From Alphaproteobacteria bacterium (GTDB lineage: Bacteria; Pseudomonadota; Alphaproteobacteria; Rhizobiales; CAJQND01): a stretch of DNA of 44,029 nucleotides. The stretch is from NCBI GenBank assembly GCA_024227565.1, contig JAAEUE010000214.1, positions 1-44,029 of the forward strand, written 5' to 3'. The notes below the pieces were generated by a model, which worked only from the letters and a program-made list of their open reading frames with translations, made no database searches and was not told the origin of the DNA. Below, one piece after another: positions 15,722 to 25,682 of this stretch. The position numbers and the translations under genes are program-made. Position 1 is the first letter of the stretch. Each line of letters begins with the position of its first letter.

Positions 15722-16357
15722 ATGGCAAAACGTGATTCCATTCATCCGGACTTTTCGTTGGAAGAGGCGGCATTGGCTCGCGGGTTTGGCCGGGTTGCCG
15801 GGGTGGACGAGGCAGGCCGCGGCCCCTGGGCCGGCCCGGTGGTGGCCGCGGCAGTTGTGCTCGACCCAAGTTGTATTCCAGTTGGGTTGAACGATTCTAA
15901 GAAACTCACTGAATCAAAACGTGAATCTCTCTTCGATGAGATCATGAATTGTGCTGATGTGGGGGTTGGGATCGCCGACGTAGAACGCATCGATCAGCAT
16001 AACATCCTGCGAGCCACATTGTGGGCCATGGGGGAGGCCATTGCCGGCCTAGCAGCACCTGCCGATTATGGCCTTATTGACGGCAATCGGCGCCCTGATC
16101 TCAAATGCCAATGCGAGACGGTGGTGAAGGGGGACGGGCGCTCCCTATCCATCGCAGCCGCCTCCATCATCGCCAAGGTCACACGGGACCGGATTATGAT
16201 CGGGCTGGCCGCAGAATTTCCCGCCTATGGCTTTGAACGCCACAAGGGTTACGGCACGGCTCTCCACCAGCAGGCCCTGGCCGAAGCTGGGCCATGTTTA
16301 CACCACCGCAAATCGTTTGCGCCCATAAGGGTGTTGCTGGAGGCCACGGCAGCTTAA
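15722..16357 (+). CDS. rnhB: Ribonuclease HII
   Basis: About 211 residues from the ATG at 15722. The active-site motif VDEAGRGPWAGPVVAAAV supplies the first acidic pair, GLIDGNR holds a later Asp and SIIAKVTRD the helix that grips the RNA-DNA junction; KGYGT and H near the end are also conserved. The enzyme cuts RNA-DNA hybrids and single ribonucleotides embedded in DNA. It begins 38 bases after the radical SAM stop, so it may share its transcript and possibly its LexA control. Adjacency of rnhB and ccrM is a common alphaproteobacterial arrangement. Confidence 0.95.
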   Translation: MAKRDSIHPDFSLEEAALARGFGRVAGVDEAGRGPWAGPVVAAAVVLDPSCIPVGLNDSKKLTESKRESLFDEIMNCADVGVGIADVERIDQHNILRATLWAMGEAIAGLAAPADYGLIDGNRRPDLKCQCETVVKGDGRSLSIAAASIIAKVTRDRIMIGLAAEFPAYGFERHKGYGTALHQQALAEAGPCLHHRKSFAPIRVLLEATAA

Positions 16358-16398
16358 CGGCTGTTAACCATAAGAGGCCGCATCCCTTTACGGCGAAT
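16354..16398. promoter_or_regulatory. Possible CtrA half-site and GANTC site before ccrM
   Basis: TTAACCAT at 16364-16371 matches the CtrA half-site. Another TTAA at 16354-16357 gives TTAA-N6-TTAA, one base short of the canonical N7. A CcrM target, GAATC, follows at 16394-16398. In Caulobacter the ccrM promoter is activated by CtrA and repressed by methylation of GANTC sites, so the arrangement fits the same logic. Confidence 0.45.
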
Positions 16399-16428
16399 CC
16401 ACATCGTGCGCCATTGTCCTAACAGTAA

Positions 16429-18935
<2,507 letters not shown>

Positions 18936-18972
18936 AGCAAGAACCCACCGTGTTGATTAGGACGGGGACACA

Positions 18973-19011
18973 GGTACAAGATCCGGCGAACCGGAGCGGA
19001 TGTGCTGTACC
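18973..19011 (-). other. Stem-loop in the rsmE-gshA spacer
   Basis: Outer arms GGTACA/TGTACC enclose an inner TCCGG-CGAA-CCGGA hairpin. There is no T-run, so it is not a standard terminator. It could be an mRNA-processing or attenuating structure in the gshA leader, or chance in GC-rich DNA. Confidence 0.3.
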
Positions 19012-19044
19012 CCTGAATAGGCTGGCGGGCAAGTGCCAATTCGG

Positions 19045-19785
19045 TCAGCGCCAATCGCCGAGCGCGGCTTGAACAAGCGCCATGGCAGCGGTACCGGCGG
19101 TGTCTGCGCGCATCACGCGCGGCCCAAGCGATATTGTCGTCACAAAGGGTTGATCCAGAAGCCGGCCACGTTCAGCAGGACTGAAACCGCCTTCTGGCCC
19201 AATCAAGAGCGCAACCGGTCCGCTTGGGAGCCCTTGAAGCACCGTCAACGGGGAGCTAACAGCAGCGGCTTCGTCGCAGAAGATCAATCGTCGGAGTGGA
19301 TCCCAATCGTCCAGGATCGCGCCCAAACGCTCCGGTTCGCGCACGCCCGGTATTGAAAGCAAATTGCATTGCTCAGCGGCCTCAATGGCATTTGCCCGCA
19401 TCCGTTCCAGCTTGATCCGAGACACATTGGTATATTCTGTGAGAACAGGTTGCAGTAGCGCGGCGCCAAGTTCTGTGGCTTTTTGAGCCATGTAGTCGAG
19501 CCGCGCATGCTTGAGCGGGGCAAACAGGTAATGGATATCAGGCAAGGAAATCTGCTGGCGGGTCTGACTGTCGGCCCTAAGTGAGCAGCAGCGCTTGGTG
19601 AGTTCATGGATGGTACACAACCATTCGCCGTCCTGACCATTGAACATACGCACCGTGTCCCCAGCCTTCAGGCGCATGACATTGCCCAGATAATGGCTTA
19701 GGGCCTTATCCAACGCCACGTCCTTGCCGGCTGCAAGCGCATGCTCAACATAGACACGGGGGGTTCGCTTTAGGGCAGCATCCAT
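19045..19785 (-). CDS. rsmE: 16S rRNA (uracil(1498)-N3)-methyltransferase
   Basis: 246 residues with an N-terminal PUA-like RNA-binding region (RVYVEHALAAGKDVALDKALSHYLGNVMR) and a C-terminal SPOUT knot: LIGPEGGFSPAERGRL followed by ISLGPRVMRADTAGTAAM, where SAM binds in the knotted loop. It methylates N3 of U1498 in 16S rRNA with SAM. The ATG at 19785 has a divergent neighbour, ubiA, whose coding start is about 80 bases away, so a bidirectional promoter is expected there. gshA lies downstream. Confidence 0.95.
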   Translation of the reverse strand: MDAALKRTPRVYVEHALAAGKDVALDKALSHYLGNVMRLKAGDTVRMFNGQDGEWLCTIHELTKRCCSLRADSQTRQQISLPDIHYLFAPLKHARLDYMAQKATELGAALLQPVLTEYTNVSRIKLERMRANAIEAAEQCNLLSIPGVREPERLGAILDDWDPLRRLIFCDEAAAVSSPLTVLQGLPSGPVALLIGPEGGFSPAERGRLLDQPFVTTISLGPRVMRADTAGTAAMALVQAALGDWR

Positions 19786-19865
19786 AATCCATGGTGGTAG
19801 CGTGCTCGCGCGCCTGTGTCATCCCATCACTGGCTGCGACGCAGTGTTTGCGCTACTTCTTGGGA

Positions 19866-20798
19866 ATGATGGCCAATCAAATCGAAGACGTCAAAGTCGC
19901 CGACCGCGCCCACGATTGGGTGGAGCGTTTCCTGCCGCGTTCTGTCCGCCCCTATGCGCGGCTCTCGAGGCTGGATCGGCCTATTGGAACCTGGCTTCTG
20001 CTTTTGCCCTGTTGGTGGTCGTTGGCGATGGCCACAATGGCTTCAGGCGGCGGAGTGGCTTCGCTTTGGTATTTGCTGCTGTTTGCCATCGGCGCCACAG
20101 CCATGCGCGGGGCAGGATGCACCTATAACGACATCGTTGACCGCGACTTCGATGCGCAGGTGGCGCGCTCGCGTTCGCGGCCAATACCCTCCGGCCAAGT
20201 GAGTGTAGCCCAGGCCTGGGCGTTTCTTGTGGCTCAATGTCTTACGGGGCTGGTGGTACTGCTCCAGTTCAACAATTTTGCGATTGTGGTCGGTCTGGCC
20301 TCCCTTCTGATCGTGGCGGCCTATCCCTTCATGAAACGCATAACCTATTGGCCGCAGTTTGTTCTGGGCCTGGCGTTTAACTGGGGCGCCCTGATGGGAT
20401 GGGCTGTAGTCATGGGCGAATTGAGCCTGCCAGCCTTCTTGCTTTATGCAGGCGGCATCTCCTGGACCTTGGCCTACGACACCATCTACGCGCACCAAGA
20501 CAAAGAGGACGATGTGATGATCGGCCTCAAATCCACCGCGCTGAAGTTCGGCGAGACAACAGGCACCTGGCTGACCGGATTCTTTGCGGCGGCAATCATT
20601 TTTATCGCTGCAGCAGCCTTTACGGCAGGGGCCGGCATCCTATTCTACATCGGTCTGGCCGCCGCGGGGGCCCACGCTGTGTGGCAACTGCGAAAGCTTG
20701 AGATCGACAACTCAGACCTCTGTCTGAAACTGTTCCGCTCCAACCGCGACATGGGATTGATCATATTTGCAGCATTCGCGGTTGATGCGATGCTGTAA
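19866..20798 (+). CDS. ubiA: 4-Hydroxybenzoate polyprenyltransferase
   Basis: About 310 residues, an inner-membrane enzyme with eight or nine helices. It prenylates 4-hydroxybenzoate in ubiquinone synthesis. The first Asp-rich motif is NDIVDRDFD (88-96) and the second is YDTIYAHQDKEDD; both bind Mg-diphosphate. RSRPIPSGQVS follows the first motif, as in the family. I chose the tandem ATGs at 19866/19869 over an upstream start at 19791, because the intervening residues would be a poor extension running into the rsmE promoter zone. The second gene of the run, pmbA, begins 19 bases after the stop. Confidence 0.94.
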   Translation: MMANQIEDVKVADRAHDWVERFLPRSVRPYARLSRLDRPIGTWLLLLPCWWSLAMATMASGGGVASLWYLLLFAIGATAMRGAGCTYNDIVDRDFDAQVARSRSRPIPSGQVSVAQAWAFLVAQCLTGLVVLLQFNNFAIVVGLASLLIVAAYPFMKRITYWPQFVLGLAFNWGALMGWAVVMGELSLPAFLLYAGGISWTLAYDTIYAHQDKEDDVMIGLKSTALKFGETTGTWLTGFFAAAIIFIAAAAFTAGAGILFYIGLAAAGAHAVWQLRKLEIDNSDLCLKLFRSNRDMGLIIFAAFAVDAML

Positions 20799-20817
20799 GC
20801 GTCCTAGATAGGCGGCA

Positions 20818-22167
20818 ATGAGCACATTTGACCACTCCCGTCTCCTGGACGTTGCCGATCAGCTTCTGAGCCGCGCAAAGGCAAAAGGCGCTGATGCCGC
20901 TGATGTCATCCTTGCTGAAAGCCTGTCTGTGTCTTCCACCGTACGTTTGGGTGCGCTGGAGGATGTGGAACGGTCTGAAGGATTGGATCTTGGCCTGCGC
21001 GTCTTCGTCGGCGCCTCCCAGGCGATAGTCTCAACTTCCGATCTCGGCGAAAGCAGCCTGGAGGAAACCGCCACCAGCGCGGTCGCCATGGCGAAAGCAG
21101 CACCGCCTGATCCGAATGCCGGCCTGCCAGAGCAGGCCAGCAGCGTGTCTGACGCCGAGAGCCTTGAACTTTATGACGGCTTTTCGCCGTCCACTGATGC
21201 CCTTAAGGAACAGGCCGCCGAGGCAGAAGCTGCCGCGTTGGCGGTCAAAGGTGTGAGCAACTCGATCGGTGCTTCAGCATCGCACGGGGTGACCGGTGTG
21301 GTGATGGCGGCCAGTAACGGCTTCTCCGGCAGATATCGCCGTTCGAGCTTTTCGGTGTCCTGCGCCGTTCTGGCCGGTGAAGGCACCGCGATGGAGCGTG
21401 ATTATGATTACAGCTCAAAGGTTCATCACGCAGATCTGGAAAGCGCCAGCGCAATCGGCAAAACAGCTGGTGAGCGAGCGGTCAGCCGCTTAGGCGGGCG
21501 GAAAATGCCTACGTCTCAGGTGCCTGTTGTTTATCATCCGCGCGTCGCCTCTCAGTTGCTGGGCAATCTTGCCAACGCTGTCTCAGGCAGCGCCATTGCG
21601 CGCGGCACGTCCTTCCTCAAGGAACGTCTCGGCGAAGCGGTGTTCCCCGGCCATATCACGATTGTTGATGATCCGCTTCTGAAGAGGGGACCCCGGTCGC
21701 GCCCGTTCGACGCTGAGGGTCAGCTTGCGGGGGTTTTGAACCTTATCGATGCCGGCATCCTCACCACCTGGTTGCTGGATTCTCGCACAGCCAAACAACT
21801 TGGCCTGCAAACAAACGGCCGGGCTTCGCGCGGCGTTTCCAGCGGGCCATCGCCAGGCTCCACCAATCTATATATGCAGCCGGGCAACCTCAGCGCAGAG
21901 GACCTGATCAGCGACATTGCCAATGGGTTCTACGTGATGGGGCTGATGGGCCGCGGCGGAAGTGTTGTCACCGGAGACTACAGTGAAGGAGCAAACGGCT
22001 TCTGGATCGAGAACGGCAAGATCACCCATCCGGTGACAGAGGTCACCATCGCGGGCAATCTGGCGGATATGTACCAGGCGCTCACACCTGCCGATGACCT
22101 TGAGTTCACGGGCGCGGTGAACGCGCCTACTCTTCGCATTGAGGGCATGACCGTTGCCGGTAGCTGA
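20818..22167 (+). CDS. pmbA: TldD/PmbA (TldE) family metalloprotease subunit
   Basis: 449 residues of the PmbA/TldE half of the TldD-TldE protease. That complex degrades unfolded or modified peptides and matures some ribosomally made peptides. The TldD partner holds the metal site (HExxxH); this protein lacks it, as expected for PmbA. Typical segments are RLGALEDVERSEGLDLGLRVF, SFSVSCAVLAGEG, KMPTSQVPVVYHPRVASQLL and FWIENGKITHPVTEVTIAGNL at the C-terminal end. tldD is not in the window. The stop overlaps the next gene by 14 bases. Confidence 0.92.
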   Translation: MSTFDHSRLLDVADQLLSRAKAKGADAADVILAESLSVSSTVRLGALEDVERSEGLDLGLRVFVGASQAIVSTSDLGESSLEETATSAVAMAKAAPPDPNAGLPEQASSVSDAESLELYDGFSPSTDALKEQAAEAEAAALAVKGVSNSIGASASHGVTGVVMAASNGFSGRYRRSSFSVSCAVLAGEGTAMERDYDYSSKVHHADLESASAIGKTAGERAVSRLGGRKMPTSQVPVVYHPRVASQLLGNLANAVSGSAIARGTSFLKERLGEAVFPGHITIVDDPLLKRGPRSRPFDAEGQLAGVLNLIDAGILTTWLLDSRTAKQLGLQTNGRASRGVSSGPSPGSTNLYMQPGNLSAEDLISDIANGFYVMGLMGRGGSVVTGDYSEGANGFWIENGKITHPVTEVTIAGNLADMYQALTPADDLEFTGAVNAPTLRIEGMTVAGS

Positions 22168-22963
22168 CGGTAACCCACTCAAAGCTGATCACGCTCTGTT
22201 GCTTGAGGCGGTGAGTGAGGCTGGCGAACTCGCAAAATCGCTCTTTAAGCGCGGCGTGGAAACCTGGGACAAGCCCGACAACACGCCGGTGACCGAAGCT
22301 GATCTTGCGGTAGACAAGCTGCTTCATGAGACCTTGATGCGCGCGCGACCTGACTATGGCTGGCTATCAGAAGAAACCCAGGAAAACCCGGCGCGGCAGG
22401 ATTTCAAGCGCGTCTGGATCGTTGATCCGATCGACGGCACCAAAGGGTTTGTGCGGGGCACCGACCAGTGGTGCATCGCAGCTGCTTTGGTTGAAGACGG
22501 AACGCCCCTGCTGGGGGTGATCGTCAACCCAACACGCGGTGAGGTCTTTGAGGCGGCTGCAGGCGAGGGCGCCTATTGCAATGGCGGCCGGTTGACGGCC
22601 AGCGCCCCCGGCGATGTGCCAGGGTGTCATCTCATCATGCACACCAGCATTCTTCGTTCAAAGAAGTGGGCCAAGCCGTGGCCCGAGATCAACCTGTCCA
22701 TGCAAACGTCCATGGCGTTGCGTCTGTGCCAGGTCGCCCAGGGTGAGGCCGATGGCACGGTTGCAATTTCCGGCAAGTCCGACTGGGACCTGGCAGCGGC
22801 AGATCTTTTGGTGCAAGAAGCCGGTGGGCGGGTCACCAACCTCACCGGATCACCCATGCGCTACAATGGCCCTGAGACTAGCCACTATGGCATTGTCGGG
22901 GCGGGCAATGCGTTTCATGACCAGCTTCTGGCCCACACGTGTGGCTGGAAGCGCAACACTTAA
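22154..22963 (+). CDS. Inositol-monophosphatase-fold phosphatase, CysQ-like
   Basis: About 269 residues of the Mg-dependent IMPase/3'(2'),5'-bisphosphate nucleotidase fold. Metal-binding elements are EE (about 73-74, in LSEETQ), WIVDPIDGTKGF with Asp91 and Asp94, and SDWDLAAADLLVQEAGG near the end. The likely substrate is 3'-phosphoadenosine 5'-phosphate or a sugar/inositol phosphate; the position in an ubiA / pmbA / DUF4170 run is common in Alphaproteobacteria and does not settle it. The start is a TTG at 22154, chosen because GAGGG lies eight bases upstream and the frame overlaps the end of pmbA; no ATG lies close to the homologous N-terminus. Confidence 0.88.
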   Translation: MPVADGNPLKADHALLLEAVSEAGELAKSLFKRGVETWDKPDNTPVTEADLAVDKLLHETLMRARPDYGWLSEETQENPARQDFKRVWIVDPIDGTKGFVRGTDQWCIAAALVEDGTPLLGVIVNPTRGEVFEAAAGEGAYCNGGRLTASAPGDVPGCHLIMHTSILRSKKWAKPWPEINLSMQTSMALRLCQVAQGEADGTVAISGKSDWDLAAADLLVQEAGGRVTNLTGSPMRYNGPETSHYGIVGAGNAFHDQLLAHTCGWKRNT

Positions 22964-22978
22964 ACGGAGGCGGGCGCA

Positions 22979-23230
22979 ATGAGTGACACCGTGAAAGAAC
23001 CCAAACAACTTCTGCATCTGGTGTTTGGCGGTGAACTTGAATCGTTGGAAGGTACTGATTTCACTGATCTTCAGGCGTTGGATATCGTCGGCATCTATCC
23101 CAACTATGCTGAAGCTGAGAAGGCCTGGCGGGCTAAGGCTCAGTCCACAGTAGACAACGCGCATATGCGCTATTTCATCGTGCACATGCACAAGTTGCTT
23201 GATCCGGATGGCGATGGCCAATTTGGCTGA
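22979..23230 (+). CDS. DUF4170 small protein
   Basis: 83 residues, a short cytosolic protein of a family largely confined to Alphaproteobacteria. The conserved stretch is LLHLVFGGELESLEGTDF, then DIVGIYPNYAEAEKAWRAKAQ and MRYFIVHMHKLLDPD. Function unknown; no catalytic motif is visible. A strong GGAGG site precedes the ATG, and the gene lies 15 bases after the phosphatase gene, so it is the last cistron of the ubiA-to-DUF4170 run. It converges with mutY. Confidence 0.88.
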   Translation: MSDTVKEPKQLLHLVFGGELESLEGTDFTDLQALDIVGIYPNYAEAEKAWRAKAQSTVDNAHMRYFIVHMHKLLDPDGDGQFG

Positions 23231-23235
23231 ATGCT

Positions 23236-24306
23236 CTAATCCAGAACTGCCGCACACACTTTGCGCATCACACTTGGCAGCGCTTCTGTCGCCAACTCAT
23301 GCTTTGCGACCCAGCGGAAATCGCCTTCGGGCAGAGTGGTGCCCACCGGCGGCGCTTCAGCCGACCAGATCTCCAGCTCCAGATGAAAATGGGTGAAGGT
23401 GTGGTTCACGCGCTCTTTCAGGTGCCGCCAGCGCGCCTCGACCGGGGCTTCGGTTGCAGGATTCTGGGGCCGGGTTTCGGCCCAATTGGTTGATGGAACT
23501 TCCATCATGCCGCCCAACAAACCACGTTCCGGTCGACGTCTGAGCAACACAGCTCCATCGCTGCGCTCCAACCAGAAACAGGTTCCAAATCGGGTGGGCT
23601 TGGCTTTTTTTGGCGCCTTGCGGGGCAGTGTTTCCGCCAGGCCAAGAATTCGGCCCTGGCATCCTTGCGACCACGGGCAAATCAGGCAATTGGCCTTGCG
23701 CGGCGCGCAGATCGTTGCTCCAAGATCCATCAGCGCCTGGGCGAAATCTCCTGCGCGTTGAGGCGGAACCAGGGCTTCGGCTTTGTCTTTGACCTCAGGC
23801 TTTGCATCCGGCAGGGGCGTCTCAATTGCGTAGTAGCGTGCCAACACCCGTTCCACATTGCCGTCAACTGCTGCGCAGGGCTCATCAAAGGCAATGGCAG
23901 CAATGGCCGCTGCCGTGTAGGGGCCAATTCCAGGCAGCTTCTGCAGTTCGGGTGCAGAGCGTGGAAACTGGCCGGAGTGTTCTGATGAAACAATCCCTGC
24001 GCATTTGTGAAGATTTCGCGCCCGCGCGTAGTAACCCAGCCCAGCCCAGGCGCGCAGAACATCGTCCAGATCCGCGCCAGCCAGGGCGTGAACGTCCGGC
24101 CAAGTGCGGGAAAATTTATGAAAATAGTCCTTCACAACCGCGACTGTGGTCTGCTGCAACATGATCTCCGACAGCCAGACGTGGTATGGGTCGGTGCGCC
24201 CCTGCGACCCGCCAGGAGGTGCGCGCCAGGGCAACACTCGGTGGTGACGGCCGTACCAGGCCAGCAACCGGCTTGAGAGATCTGTGGATTCTAACACACT
24301 CTTCAC
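23236..24306 (-). CDS. mutY: A/G-specific adenine DNA glycosylase
   Basis: About 356 residues. The catalytic Glu47 lies in SEIMLQQTTV, the helix-hairpin-helix in LPGIGPYTAAAIAAIAF and the catalytic Asp148 in VDGN. The [4Fe-4S] ligands are Cys200, Cys207, Cys210 and Cys216 (C-x6-C-x2-C-x5-C). The C-terminal third is the NUDIX-like domain that recognises 8-oxoguanine. MutY removes adenine paired with 8-oxoG. There is no ATG near the homologous N-terminus; GTG at 24306 (MKSVLES) or at 24297 is likely, and I give the former. The frame remains open to 24399, overlapping the divergent DUF721 gene. That divergent arrangement leaves only about 73 bases for both promoters. Confidence 0.94.
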   Translation of the reverse strand: MKSVLESTDLSSRLLAWYGRHHRVLPWRAPPGGSQGRTDPYHVWLSEIMLQQTTVAVVKDYFHKFSRTWPDVHALAGADLDDVLRAWAGLGYYARARNLHKCAGIVSSEHSGQFPRSAPELQKLPGIGPYTAAAIAAIAFDEPCAAVDGNVERVLARYYAIETPLPDAKPEVKDKAEALVPPQRAGDFAQALMDLGATICAPRKANCLICPWSQGCQGRILGLAETLPRKAPKKAKPTRFGTCFWLERSDGAVLLRRRPERGLLGGMMEVPSTNWAETRPQNPATEAPVEARWRHLKERVNHTFTHFHLELEIWSAEAPPVGTTLPEGDFRWVAKHELATEALPSVMRKVCAAVLD

Positions 24307-24379
24307 TGTCTTGTTGGTGGAACAGCGCTCTAACACGCGTATAGTGGTTGAACGAAACGAACGCAAAAAGCGATCATTA

Positions 24380-24880
24380 ATGGCAACGGCAATTGGCAAA
24401 CATGTGGATAGATTGACGCGCGGTGCGTTCGGCGCCCATGGCTTTGCCTACGCCCAGATTCTGACGCATTGGGAGACCATTGTCGGTTCCGAACTGGCTG
24501 ATTTCTGCCAACCGGAACGCTTGCGATGGCCTGCCGGTCAAGAACGGATTAAACATGAGCGCCGCCGTTTGGGCGGCACATTGACGGTTCGGGTCGAAGG
24601 TCCGGCCGCCATTGAGCTCCAGCACGAAAGTCCACATGTGATCGAACGCCTCAATTCTTATTACGGTTACCAGGCCGTCACGGCGATCAAGATCATCCAG
24701 GGGCCGATAGACCGCGGAGTTGACACAGTTTCACGAGGGCCCGTCGCCCGCTTGCCGGAGGCCCAGGAAACGAGCTTGCAGCAGCAGGTCGGGCGGGTCG
24801 ATGACGAGGGCTTGCGCCAAGCGTTAACCAGGCTTGGGCGTGGCGCGATATCGGCCAAAGCAAAACGGCGGAAATCTTGA
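24380..24880 (+). CDS. DUF721 / DciA-like protein
   Basis: About 166 residues. The N-terminal half is a DUF721 domain (RGAFGAHGFAYAQILTHWETIVG, LTVRVEGPAAIELQHESPHVIERLN), a KH-like fold. In most bacteria without DnaC, the DUF721 protein DciA loads the replicative helicase DnaB, so a replication role is plausible. The C-terminal half is low-complexity and basic (GRGAISAKAKRRKS), as in many alphaproteobacterial forms. I chose the ATG at 24380. Its position between mutY and dsbA/smc is conserved across Alphaproteobacteria. Confidence 0.82.
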   Translation: MATAIGKHVDRLTRGAFGAHGFAYAQILTHWETIVGSELADFCQPERLRWPAGQERIKHERRRLGGTLTVRVEGPAAIELQHESPHVIERLNSYYGYQAVTAIKIIQGPIDRGVDTVSRGPVARLPEAQETSLQQQVGRVDDEGLRQALTRLGRGAISAKAKRRKS

Positions 24881-24928
24881 CCCTCAACCGTCTAATCATC
24901 AAACAATAGCTTTATGTCAGGAAAAAAC

Positions 24929-25564
24929 ATGACACCAACTCGACGCTCACTCCTTCTCACGGCTGCTGCAACAGCTACGCTCGGCCTCCCAGCACTGCCT
25001 GCGCTGGCGCAGTCTGTCGACACGGATAAACTGATGAAGGTTGGCCCCTTGGGGGAAATGGCTCTGGGCGATGAAAAAGCGCCGGTGACCATAGTTGAAT
25101 ACGCGTCTGCCACATGTCCGCATTGTGCGAATTTCCATAAGGGCACGTTTAAGGAGCTGGATGAGAAGTATATCAAGACCGGCAAGGTCAGATTTGTATT
25201 CCGGGAGTTTCCGTTCGATAACCCCTCGCTGGCGGCGTTCATGGTTGCCCGCTGTGCGCCTAAGGACAAATACTTCCCGATGATCGACGTGTTGTTTCAG
25301 CAGCAGCGCAAATGGGCTGTCCAAGGTGCCGATGTACGGGGCGAACTGTTCAACATCGCACGGCTGGCCGGTTTTACGCAAAAAACCTTTGATGAGTGCC
25401 TGAAGAACGAAGAGGTAGCCAAGGGCGTTATCGCTGTGCGCGACATGGGAACCGAGCTTGGTGTAACCTCAACCCCGTCTTTCTTTGTCAATGGCGTGGC
25501 GATGAAGGGAAACAACAGTTTGGCTCAGTTTGAGGCCATGATTAAACCGCATTTGAGCAACTGA
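24929..25564 (+). CDS. DsbA-family thiol oxidoreductase, exported
   Basis: About 211 residues. A signal peptide of about 28 residues (TRRSLLLTAAATATLGLPAL, cleaved after ALA) carries Arg-Arg, possibly Tat. The mature protein has a thioredoxin fold with an inserted helical domain; the redox motif is CPHC (63-66) and the cis-Pro loop is TSTPSFF. The CPHC motif indicates an oxidising DsbA or a DsbG/Com1-like protein acting on periplasmic disulfides. The ATG at 24929 has AGGA seven bases upstream and is preferred over one 15 bases earlier. It lies between the DUF721 gene and smc, an arrangement common in the class. Confidence 0.9.
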   Translation: MTPTRRSLLLTAAATATLGLPALPALAQSVDTDKLMKVGPLGEMALGDEKAPVTIVEYASATCPHCANFHKGTFKELDEKYIKTGKVRFVFREFPFDNPSLAAFMVARCAPKDKYFPMIDVLFQQQRKWAVQGADVRGELFNIARLAGFTQKTFDECLKNEEVAKGVIAVRDMGTELGVTSTPSFFVNGVAMKGNNSLAQFEAMIKPHLSN

Positions 25565-25623
25565 GCGATGTTTCGCTTAAGATCAGCGACAAAGGGGTGG
25601 ATATAGTGCTTGCGCCTTTGCGC

Positions 25624-25670
25624 GAATCGATTCGGGACCTGCATAACTTTGCGTAAAGGACGCCTTTTTT
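25624..25670. promoter_or_regulatory. Tandem GANTC sites and small hairpin before smc
   Basis: Two abutting CcrM targets, GAATC and GATTC, occupy 25624-25633. A short hairpin, AAAGG-ACG-CCTTT with six T in all, follows at 25655-25670 and may be a weak terminator for the DsbA-like gene. Paired GANTC sites in the promoter of a chromosome-organising gene may make its transcription sensitive to methylation state (inference). Confidence 0.35.
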
Positions 25671-25682
25671 GGGGCCATATGT

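Noticed and set aside
24284..24379. Extended N-termini for both mutY and the DUF721 gene
   Set aside because: Both frames are open across this stretch, but the extra residues match neither family, and overlapping divergent coding is unlikely; shorter starts were used.
25655..25670. Strong terminator after the DsbA-like gene
   Set aside because: The stem is only five pairs with a three-base loop; recorded only as a weak possibility within the smc upstream region.
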